This document shows, one piece after another, positions 38,101 through 48,700 of a DNA stretch of 64,000 nt. The notes under the pieces are model-generated. The model was given only the letters and a program-made list of their open reading frames with translations. It searched no databases and was not told the origin of the DNA. Source of the DNA: Antedon mediterranea (lineage: Eukaryota; Echinodermata; Crinoidea; Comatulida; Antedonidae). The first letter of the stretch is position 1. The number at the start of each line of letters is the position of its first letter. The stretch lies in NCBI RefSeq assembly GCF_964355755.1, contig NC_092677.1:14036601-14100600 (forward strand). The letters are read 5' to 3'. A program made the translations under genes and the position numbers.

Positions 38101-41100
38101 TTATTTTCAAATCAGAAAAATAATAGTCAACAGGAAATCCACAATTGAATTCATTGTGGTCAATGCGGTTTTGCTGCTGGGGGAGGGGGAGAGGGGTACT
38201 GCCTAAATAACTATAAAACATTTACTGTTTTACTAAATAAACCAATTCCCAAAACAAACCTAGCATACAGTATAATATTAATAATAGTGTTGAAAATAAA
38301 AGTTCTTTATATTACAAACCATAAATGATTACAATTTTAGATAAAATTAATTCAGTTAAATTGTAATTTTCTTAATAGTAAAATGTCCTAATTCTATCTA
38401 AATAATATTTTTAAATGACCGTCACTTTTGGTTCTTAAAATGAAAAAAAAAATCCATTTCTTTTATGGTTTTAGTTAACGTATCTGTGACGAGTTGTACA
38501 GTTTTAAAGCTCATCTTTACGATTATAATTTTTAATATCTTTATACATTTTCATGACGTTGCTGTATTCAAGAGAGATCGTGTGGTTGATGTCTGTAGCT
38601 ATTAGTATATAACCCTGAAAAATAAAAGACACATTTGTTATTATCACCATTGCAGCTGTCATTGTGTCCATTATCACTGATTACTATCATTACCTCTACC
38701 ATAATTTTGCACGATTTAAAAAAAACATTTTATTCTCACCTTTCCAAAACTGATTTCTGGTTTCACCAGCTCAATTCCTGGAAAAATTGGTATTGGAAGC
38801 CCCTCTGCAGCTTTTTCTAGAAAAAAAACACCCCAAATACTTTCAATGAAAAATACTTAATGCAATCGAATATACAATGTTTCCATCACAAAAAAAGCCG
38901 CTAAATAATTGCATAAACAGGTTAAAGGGTTTAAAAAAATGTAGTTTACTACATGCAGTACTACAGTAGAATCATTTTGACATGGTCGTTTGAGGGCAAA
39001 TAATGTAAAAATTTGTGATTAAATGAAATACTGTAGCAATACTCACCATTTACTTTTGGAATTATCGTGCCAAAAAGCGTATCCATCACTTTGTCTAATT
39101 TCTTAACCTAAATAGGATAGAATAAAATAATATTCAGTTTAGAATATTCACTTTTGATATCCAAACAAATTTGAATTCACAACAATTTTTTTTCAATAAT
39201 CTGACTTACATTTGCACTTATTTCGCCTAATTTTTCGGCAGATTCGGCAAACTTGAAACTAGACCTAATTTACAAAATAAGAAATATAAATATCAGACAC
39301 AAGTTCACATTGTTACAAAAAGTGTAATATTGCAAAGAAGAGAAAACAATTTCTATTATTTGTATGAAACTCTACATAAAGTGAACTTCATAATCTGTTA
39401 TTAGTAATTTATTGATAGTCACATATTCACACACGTTACTTACGAATCAAGAGTAAAGCTTCCAGTTATTGCATTTTTCTTTGTATTCACACTGACAGAA
39501 GCTGATAAACTCATACTCTACAGAAGCAATTTAAAATCATTAGTTTACAAGCTATAGGTCTTGTTCACACTATAGTGATTGTACTTGTATTCACACTGAC
39601 AGAAGCTGATAGACTCATACTCTACAGAAGCAATTTAAAATCATTAGTTTACAAGCTATAGGTCTTGTTCACACTATAGTGATTGTACTTGTATTTACAC
39701 TGACAGGATGATTGATAGACTCGTACTCTATAGGAGCAATTTAAAATGATTCATTTCTAAGCTACAGTATACTGTAGGTCTGGTTCACTAAGTTTGATCT
39801 GAAAGTGGTATTGGATGCTAGATTTTGATTACAATAACTTTACACTATTTTCTCCAGAATAGACCAATTTTATATATATAGAAAATACAGTAATCTACAT
39901 ACCACAGACAGTGAGAAGACGAATGCTGCTTCCTTGTTTTCTTGAGTGACGTAAAAGTTGAGTAGTCCAACCAAGCTACATTTCAGACCTTCGGTGGTCA
40001 TATTGAGGACAGGTGGACTGGTCACTTCAAAATTAGCGACCATATCCAAATTGGGATATTCTTTTTCAATCTGTGAACAAACAATGTACTCTGTGTAAAC
40101 TATTTGATGATACATTTTATTTCTGTATACATTTTATTTCTGTATACAGGTATAACAAACAAAACAAATACTGTACAAAAAACCAAGGTCATAAGCAGTT
40201 TTACAAAGTACCTAGGCAAACACTAACCTGTGGAATTGTCTTGTTGAACGGATACTTTGAAGTATTCAATGAAAATTTACTTGGAACCTGTGTAATACAT
40301 TTGCAAAATAAAAAATTATGTTGTAAGAGCGTGTGGTGTGTTGAACGCTGGATTCCCAATCGTGAGGACGTGGTTCGAATCCAACTCTCGCCGCATTGAT
40401 TGTATCCTTAGGCAAGGCACTTTACTTACCTCTCTCCACATAAAATGGGTATTCAGTTAACTTAAACTTTGCGCTGAAATACTAGCTGCATTATGGGAGT
40501 ATGTTTCCATACGTGTTTGATGACCGGGGTAATAATGCTTTTAAAGCGCCTTTAAAACATGATTACTTTTGAAAAGGGTGCTATATAAATGTGGTATTAT
40601 TATTACCATGTCATTAGTAATGAGATATTCCATAACTCCTGCTTTGAAATAGACATTTGCTGCGGAAGCAACTCTATACTCGGTCAGCCACAGATATATC
40701 ATTCGAGATGTTTCCGTATGAGCTGGAATCTCGGGGTTGGGTACAGAAACATTCTGCTGGTCCTTTCGAGACAGAATTTCTCCCTGAAATAAATTGTTTT
40801 TAATTTAAGATTTTACGGTTTTTCTAGATCGCTGTTTATTTCATTCACAAAATTGTCATGGTTTATCTGTGGTCTGTGAAAGTCTTTCTTCAGAGAAGCA
40901 TCTGTTTAGAAATTGAATTTTGTACCTTGTGTAAACTTTGAAATGCTTGTTCAGAAAACTTGGGAGCTGACACAAGGGATAAGTCCGCATAAGCATATTC
41001 ATCAATATTGAATACCACTGAAAATAAATAGAAAATACTAAATACGACCATTCAGTTTGTGTGTATGTACTGTAGATATACATAGGGTTGACTTCACTGA

Positions 41101-44100
41101 TGCTTATCCCAACTAGAAAAATGTAATCTTTAAAGTATGTAGTGAGCATCACCATATTTTGTAAGTAATGCAAAATGATGCAGTGTAGGACCGACCAAAA
41201 AATTGCATTATGGTTCAAACAATTTGTGGGACAGCCACGTTGTCATTGTAGGGTAATCAAAATGACTACATACTAAAGAAATACAATTTTACTTTACATT
41301 TGGTATCCATTGCACTTTGTAACATTCCATTCACCCCTGTAACAATTTTATGACACATCTTAAACCAATAAATAGAAAATATGTTTCTTTCATTATCTGA
41401 CAAAATCATTATAAATATAATAAGGCTTAATTTTCAGTAACTTTATTTGAGCTATTAATTTAATTAAATTTGATTGAATATACCCAAGTTAAACTATACA
41501 ATGGCTTTTAGAAAAACTTTTGAAAAAACAAAAACTTTTACCTCATTCAACTGTGAACGCATTTTATTTCTAATTTGACTTTTAATATCATCGACATACA
41601 TGCCAACCATCGTACTAAAAATTGAGAAAAAATGAATGTTTTAGCTCCAAATAAAATAGTGAACTGTTTGTGTTTCATTTTAAAAAAACAAACAAATTGA
41701 AAACAAAAGTCCTTCCGATAAATAATTACAAAGTAAAATACATTAAAAAATGATATCTCGCATATGTACATACTATATATACTTACCCAGCACCATAAAT
41801 GCCTACATGTATTGGTCCATAGTTAGACACGCATTGTCTGCTGGAAGTTGATATTACAAATTGACCATTCTTCTCACCTACATAAATAAAAAAGTACTTT
41901 ATTCATGAAATATTTTCACCATTTAACTTATAAACATGCATTATATGTGTATTGTATATAACATTCTTACCAACTCCAATAACAAGAGATAGTTCAATTG
42001 ATGAAACACTGATATCAAGAGACCCGGAATCACTGAAGCCAAATCTGATATATCAACAGAAAAACAGAAATATTACAGTATATGGACATTTGCACATAAA
42101 TAGAATAATTGACATTAAATGTTATTTAGTAGGAATGAATAAATGAAGTTAGTGTTACATTGAAACATGAAGATTGATAAATCAGACTTTTTGTAATTTT
42201 AATAAAGTTAATCACTTCCATCAAATTGTTTCAATTATAAAAAGACTGAATTCAACCTAAAAAACCTATTAGCTGGCAGCCAATTTGACCACTTTTTGCT
42301 TTAAATTACAGTTTTTTCGAGTAAATATTAATAATTTTTGTTTGCAATACAATTTTTTGTCAAAGTGAATACTGTACCTATATTATGGGACATTAATATG
42401 GCATATTCATATTGGAAAATATATCTTTAGTGCTATATCATACTTACAAACCAGACCTATAATAACTCCATGAACCATCAATTTCAAACCTGGCATTAGA
42501 AATCCTAACCTTCATTCCATTATCTGGTACACTAGGACTGATGGTAAAATGTGGTAGAGCCAAACTGCTTACTCTCAAACTATAATAATATGTAATAACA
42601 TATGAAACTTATAGGTTTCCTCCAGGTTTTCCTCCACCCCTAAAGTTGGCCCAATTTTGTGTTCTAGTTGGGTGGGATTATACCAGAGTATATACGGAAT
42701 ATATTTTCAGGGAACAATATGTTCTGAGAACCATGAATTAGTCAAGTCAAGAATAAGTATAAGTAAAGACTTATGGCATTGGCAGTTAATTAACAAATAA
42801 ATAAAGTGAAATTTTACATACTTTTTTACTGTGAATCCAGAACTAGAAGAACTAGGCAGTGTAAAATAATTTAAATTTTTTTTCACCAATTCTACTCCCA
42901 ATTTTGCTAACTGAAAGTATTAAGATGTAAATACAGTAGTTATATTTCATTTCATTCATAAAATACAATAATTTCCTGTTGAAAGGCATTTAGTCTATGG
43001 TTGGGGTTTCTAATTTGGAATAAATACATCACAGCTTACCATATTCAAGTCCCTTTTTAGTTACTTTCATTTGTAAACCTGGATTTGTGCTGTTGACCAT
43101 CACCATGCCACTAAACACCACCACTCCAACCACCCACAGCAACAGGCGATCCATTTCCACCAGTGTTTATTTCTTGAACCAGAGAGGATAATGTTGACTG
43201 GTCTACTACAAAATTGTTCTGTGCTTTTGCGCGGATCAAGTCCGTTTTTATATGGTGCCTGAATAAACAACAATGTTTGATGTGCATACATGAATTAGGA
43301 TAGACAATAATCAATAATTGGAAAATCACACCCTTTTTAGAGTTTGTTTTGATTGCTTTTGAAATTCACAAAACACAGTACAGCACATCAGTATATTGAT
43401 TTTTTAAATCATGCATAAGGTTTTCCAGGAATTGTAGCATTCACACGCTGGATGAAAATGATGTTGTTTTGACTAGTTATTATCACTTGTCACGCAATGT
43501 GAAATTTAACTCCATGAATCCATCTTTGAACAAAAGGCTAGCACCTACAGTTATACACCTTTGTTTTGGCTAACTACACTGTTGTTGAGTGTCAAACCCT
43601 GGTGTCAAACACATCACTTTTTAGGTAACATTTATGTATTAAATAAATAAATATAGTGTTGATTCAATAATGTCATTTGTTTCATTTTATAGTTGTTCAA
43701 CACAAACTGAAAAAACAGGTCGTGTACCTCTGCGATTGACCACAACAAAAAAGATCAAGAAAGAGGAAAAAGAGGATGAAAGTACTAATAGGTAAATAAA
43801 TAAGGACCTTGAAAATAATTTTGATTTTTCTCCAGCAATTCTACTCCAACTCTTCTGGCCATTTGTTAATTTGTAATGTTTTTGTTTCCTTAAATCAGGC
43901 TATTATCTTTACACGATATATTAATGCGACGCTATGAAAAAGAAGTAAGAACAAATACACAGCATATGGAAACAATATCTTCACTTATGGTAATTGTAAA
44001 AGTATTTCTTTAGAAACTTTGTTGTAATTGCTGACTCTTATGGCAGCCCCTGCATCTAGTATCTGCCTTTCCTCTGGTGAAGGTGGGCACTGGACGAGAG

Positions 44101-45264
44101 AATCCCTTGATCAATGTTAGGACCAATCAAGGTGCTTTAAACAGTCCTGGCTTTGTTTGTATAAAAAAAAAAATTATTGCAATTGGTTTCGATTGAATAA
44201 AAAAAAAAATGCCATTTTTTTTTAAATAGTTAAGAAAATTATTAATGGTAGTTTTCTTTTTAGATAAAAATCAATGAACTAGAACAAGAATTGTTGAAGG
44301 CTCAACAACAAAATAGAATTAGAGACAGGAACACACCAACACCGAAAAAAAGACGAAGAAGGAAACTGGATGATTCACTTGGTAACATTCGTTCAAACTA
44401 GTTTGACAAAAAAAGTGCCCAAATATGGTGGTGATATGCCCAAATATGGTAGTGATATGACAACATCATGTCCATATAGGAGCACATCACATTTTTTTGT
44501 CACATAAATTTGATAGTGTAGATGGACTTTATTCTCAACCTTTCTATTTTGCATAGAAGATATATAAATTTAATTTCACCTTATTTTTTAGACCTCAGAA
44601 CTGAGTTACAGAAGATAAAAAAGGATAGAGATCAAATTCTAAAACAGAAAAAGAAGTTGTCATCTGAACTGAAAGGGCTCGATGAGGTGAACATCATTTA
44701 TTTAAGAGTAATGTTTGATAATAAGTAGCAGAACAGAATAGTTCCAATGTTTAGAAAAGCTGTCACTAAAATAAAATATTGATTATCATATTGACCCTGG
44801 GATTAATTTCTGAATATTATCTGTTCTAAACTGCTTTAATATTCAATTGATATCTATATAGTATTGAATTGCATTGATTTTGATAATGAAATATGCTTTA
44901 AAGCTCTGTCTACACATCAAACTTTGTGACAAAAAAATGTGATGTGACATGGTGTTATATCACTACCGTAATTGGGCATATTACTACCATATTTGGGCAC
45001 ATCCAATTTTTTTGTCAAACTAGTTTGATAGTGTAGACAGAGCTTAAGGACTTTAATTTTAACTTGAAGGGTTTCTTCGAAGAAATAGAAGACTTGAAGT
45101 TTGCATTGCAAGAATCTGCCAAACTGAACAAGGAGTATGAAAAGGCTTTAGAGAAAATATGCACGCAATTCGGTGTTCCACTGCCGTTGCACAATAAAAC
45201 GTCTTCCAAATCACCGTACAAGAGAACAAGTACAAGAGCGAGTCATCGACCTGGTTCATGTTGA
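35189..45264 (+). CDS. Coiled-coil protein, C-terminal block resembling CEP290
   Basis: Seven coding exons: 35189-35221, 37420-37559, 43693-43791, 43899-43989, 44264-44381, 44592-44686, 45070-45264. All junctions keep frame; the predicted protein has 256 residues. The short first exon (MDIPEIHRCLH, then GTGAGT) is the least certain; an in-frame ATG at 37441 is an alternative start. The product is Lys/Glu-rich and heptad-like almost throughout (RKKLKKLRKN, INELEQELLK, DLRTELQKIKK), with a basic patch PKKRRRRK that could be a nuclear signal. The last exon begins FFEEIEDLKFAL and continues to CTQFGVPLP, which resembles the end of human CEP290 as I remember it. The rest does not look like CEP290 and the protein is far too short, so I give no symbol; a centrosomal or ciliary role is a guess. 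A whole BPI/LBP gene lies antisense in intron 2. A poly(A) signal is at 45389-45394. Confidence 0.72.
37107..37375. repeat. Dense cluster of TAGGCCTA / CTAG motifs
   Basis: About 270 bp composed largely of overlapping TAGGCCTA, CCTAG and GTAGG words on both strands, interrupted by a poly-A run. The same octamer is scattered through the window (for example 35145-35170 and 51608-51632) but nowhere as dense. Confidence 0.8.
37728..37913. mobile_element. Tigger/pogo-like MITE, copy 1
   Basis: Ends CAGTCAACTCTCCCAATACC and GGTATTGGGAGAGTTGACTG form perfect 20-bp inverted repeats flanked by TA on both sides. Internal TCTGGT-containing subrepeats; no coding capacity. Ends in CAG...CTG plus a TA duplication fit Tc1/mariner-Tigger elements. 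Confidence 0.8.
38504..43154 (-). CDS. LBP/BPI: BPI/LBP-family lipid-binding protein, complete
   Basis: Sixteen minus-strand exons: 43154-43040, 42906-42822, 42579-42448, 42044-41971, 41877-41787, 41614-41542, 41358-41298, 41017-40926, 40783-40607, 40287-40228, 40070-39903, 39517-39444, 39264-39210, 39107-39047, 38816-38740, 38614-38504. All joins keep frame; 501 residues, close to the usual 480-490. An N-terminal hydrophobic signal peptide (about 1-22) is followed by the mature start NPGLQMKVTKKGLEY, matching BPI/LBP (NPGLVVRI, KGLDY). Cys151 and Cys192 fit the conserved disulphide of the N-terminal barrel. RMIYLWLTEY and YFKAGVMEY mark the second barrel. The family binds lipopolysaccharide and other lipids and is secreted; vertebrate members kill or sense Gram-negative bacteria, so a defence role is likely but inferred. 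Nested antisense in an intron of the coiled-coil gene. A SINE abuts exon 9. Confidence 0.93.
39430..39775 (-). repeat. Tandem duplication of the 5' part of BPI/LBP exon 12 with its acceptor
   Basis: A unit of about 105 bp recurs three times. The functional acceptor precedes 39517; copies of the same acceptor and of the first 30-35 coding bases precede 39621 and 39727. The first extra copy is nearly identical, the second more diverged. Each extra copy lacks the rest of the exon and its donor. Confidence 0.88.
40319..40605 (+). mobile_element. tRNA-derived SINE, copy 1
   Basis: The head has an A-box-like region and a B-box GGTTCGAATCC at 40373-40383. The body has CCTTAGGCAAGGCACTTTAC, a block common in marine-animal SINEs, and the tail is GCTATATAAATGTGGTATTA followed by ATT repeats. 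The tail abuts BPI/LBP exon 9 on the opposite strand. Confidence 0.8.
44393..44522. mobile_element. MITE family A, copy 1
   Basis: Internal blocks CCCAAATATGGTAGTGATAT and TTTGATAGTGTAGA shared with three other copies; ends incomplete. Lies in an intron of the coiled-coil gene just downstream of exon 44264-44381. Confidence 0.7.
44901..45045. mobile_element. MITE family A, copy 2
   Basis: Terminal inverted repeats AAGCTCTGTCTACAC and GTGTAGACAGAGCTT enclose ATATGG/TAGTGAT-type blocks that are themselves nearly palindromic, so the whole element could fold back. It ends 24 bp before the acceptor of the last coding exon of the coiled-coil gene. TA/TAA-rich flanks. Confidence 0.85.
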
Positions 45265-45791
45265 AGGTGCGAGATCTAGAGCTAGGCCTTTGTCACCTCA
45301 GTATGTTAACAACTACAGTACCCGATATGATTAAGCGCTATAAAACTGTTAATGACTAGTTTTTGAATGTTGGTTGCAAGGATGACCTAATAAACAATTG
45401 TTATTAATATTTCACTTTCAAAAGCTGTATTCGATTCATAAACATTTTACCAAATACCAATTCTATTACTTTAGCATTAACATAGTTCTTTTATGTTATG
45501 AGAATCCACGTTTGTGGCAGATTTGTAATTTAAGTCAGTATCTCTTTTGTATATTTGGAAGTCTACCAAATGTCTAATTCAATTTTGCAATAAAATGTAA
45601 CCTACTGTACTTTTTTTATTTTATTCACAGTTTGATTAGAAATGATTCAGTACTGTAGAAATTGAAATTTACTCTGAAATTCTATATTTTCACATCTTGA
45701 AAATATTTACTTACTTATTTCAACAACAAGATGTTTATTCCTCTGGAGTCTGATTTTATAAATAGAAAAAAAATGTAGCTAAACATATGAA
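45265..45791. other. Convergent 3' intergenic region
   Basis: Holds the 3' ends of the coiled-coil gene (+, AATAAA at 45389-45394) and EDEM2 (-, an AATAAA on the minus strand near 45616-45625). No other gene. Confidence 0.6.
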
Positions 45792-48700
45792 TCATGGTTG
45801 GGTTACTGTTACTGTCGAATCTTCACAAGTATTTTGAGGTAGTTTAGCTATTTTAATCTTCTCTTCCTCAAACATTTCACCTAAAATAGACAATCTTGAA
45901 TGGAATGGTCTTGCAGAGCAATTATAAACAGTAGATAAACTATCATGTTTATCGCTATTTGCATATTGTTCTAAAAAATGTAATCTTTTTTTATTGTTTT
46001 TAAATACTTTAAATGCAAGTTCTATTTCATCTTGTGCTGGTTGTTTTTTACAGCAATCAAGGGCGCCGATGTCTATGGGATGCGCTTCTGTGTTGAAGAT
46101 GTACCCGCCCGCATTCACTACGCACGTTCCATGGTTAGTTTGTACGACGTCTCCACTCCCGCCCGTTCGATGAATTTTGTTATCTTCGTCAAATAAAAGG
46201 TATAGATATTTTGTTGTTTCCGAGAGGAAGAAGGATTCCATACGATTATCAAGTTTATGAGTTCGGACATCTTTTATCTGCAAAAAAAAAGACATTTTTC
46301 ATGACTTGCTTTGGTTTAAATAAAAAATTAACAAAAGGAACATTTGTAATGGTACTTACTGAAGTATATCCGCAACTAGTTTTAGCTACTTTCTCTATTG
46401 ATTCTAACATATCTCGACCCATTCGCAGCAGAAATGGGTCCTTGGTTGCACGGTATAGGTACATGATGCTCTCTGCAAGTTCTGTGAAATGAATCCAAAC
46501 AGGATAAATCAAAATGTAAAGATGCTTGCATATACAGTTGAACCTCCCGTAGGTGGCTGCTTACAGGAGATGACCTTTCATTTATTATTAGTTTCAAGAA
46601 TAAGAAAAAAACAACACACAAGCTATGCTAAAGTACAATATTAAAAAGATGATATTTGAAACATATTGCTAGCTACTATTGCTACTGCAAAATTGGGGTT
46701 GTAAATATTTTGCTTAATCTCACTTTGTTTTTTTTCTTTTTCTGTCTCAAAATGTCATTTTTTGTTAATGTAATGCGTCCGTTTATGTTTATGCTTAGGA
46801 CTGCAAAGACAAGCCACTTTGGTTTCTGTGTATCTTAACCCATAAACTATGTAAACTGTTGAATATTGAATAAATGTATGTACTATGAGGTAGAGACAGG
46901 ATTCCTAAAAAGTGAAATTAATCACTGTCTAGTCTCCTAATTGCACTAATTTGATAAAAACACATAGAATGTTTTGTAAACATATGTATAAACAAAGATA
47001 ATAAAAGGAGAAGATACAACAGTTCCGTTGGCGGTGTAAACCACATCCGGGTTACTATTTGCCTATGCCTGAAGGTGGCGCACTTCTTTTTCGCTAGAAG
47101 AAGTGCGCCACCTTCAGGCGTGGGTAAGGTAAAACTTTTATTGTAAATATCTATAAAAATGCAAAAACGATGATTATTTATCAAAATGTTTATTTATCAA
47201 AATGATTATCTAAAATATTAATAATTTCAAAATTAGTAAAGCACAGACGCGAGAACATCAGATCATCACGATCCATCCAAACGTAGGATTAGACGGGAAC
47301 CATATCTAGAGCCCGCCGTCGTTCGGCTGCTGGATTCTTACGCGTCCATGAAAGCACGTCCGCGTTTCCTATCCTTCTATATATAACAGCGCGTACTGTT
47401 GATTCTTAACCTATTTATATTCTTTGGTATAAATTGTCAATGCTACATTATTCAACCCCCTCGCAAATTTAAGCGATTGCATATGTAGTAACTTACATCT
47501 TTATAGATCTATATATTCATTTTCATTTATAAAACCTTACCTGGTCTGAGTGGGTATCCATATCGTTTATCCACAACTTTACCGTGAATAATATTGTAAA
47601 ATTCTGGAAGAAAACCCAACTGCTGCCAGACTTGGTAATAATTATGTAATGACTTCATTGCATCATCAATTTTGCCAACCATGCTCTGAAATAAATGAAT
47701 TAAAAATAATATTCAATAATATAATATCTTAGATTTATAAATTGCGTAAAGTTGTGAAATCTCCAAGCACTATATATAATATTATTACCCCGGTCATTTT
47801 TTTAATCAAAATGCATATGGAAACATACTCCCATAATGCAGCTAATAATCAGCACAAAGTTTTGTCTTGACCTTACCAGGTATCCATTTGTTCACATGGG
47901 TGGAGATAGGCAAAAATAAGTGAAGTGTCTTTTTGAAAATTCTTTTTATGTTGTGTTATTATTATGTTCGATATTATTCAATTATTTATTATACAAGCAA
48001 TGTCACGGTCATTATAGCCCTTACGATGATCCATTTATACATACATAAATTTGACCCATACTATATCATGTTAGATCTCAAATCTTCGCCTATCCATCGT
48101 TTCCCTGTTCTTTGGTCTTCTCTTCCTTCCCCTCTCTCTCAAAGACTCGTCTGTCCTTTCTTCTCTTCATGTTTTCCTCAGACAGTTAAAACAACATTTT
48201 ACTGAATCTTAAATCGACTCTGGTGTGCTTTCTTTTTCTTTTTCCTCTTTTTCTTGTTTTTAAATGTATTTTGAACTGTATTGATTTTAAATTTCATATA
48301 GTTAAGTTCTTCTGGTGACTCTGTTGCTTTTGGGGTCCCAGGATAATAATAAATAAATGAGAAACAATCCATATTGAATATTACCCGTTTGGGTGCTAGA
48401 ATCTTTGTTACCACCCTTACCTGTAACCCTGGCCAAAAGGCCTCCAATGACTGGAATACAGGGGCTGTCATTGTTCCTTTGTTCATGTTCACCCACATAT
48501 ACCAATCATCTTTCTTTATAAAAGTTTCAATCACTTTTTCGTATTCTGAAAAATGACAAAAATTACAATAATTTAACATCGGCAAGGGTTCAAGGCTCAC
48601 TCACTCCATGGTTCTGGTGGTAGAACAAGTCTTCTCGGATAAGGACTATAAACTGTAGGTCCAGTGTACACATCTAGCTTATGTGCACTTTAATAAACCT

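Noticed and set aside
40319-40400. tRNA gene (B-box GGTTCGAATCC)
   Set aside because: No tRNA cloverleaf; the sequence continues into a SINE body and tail.
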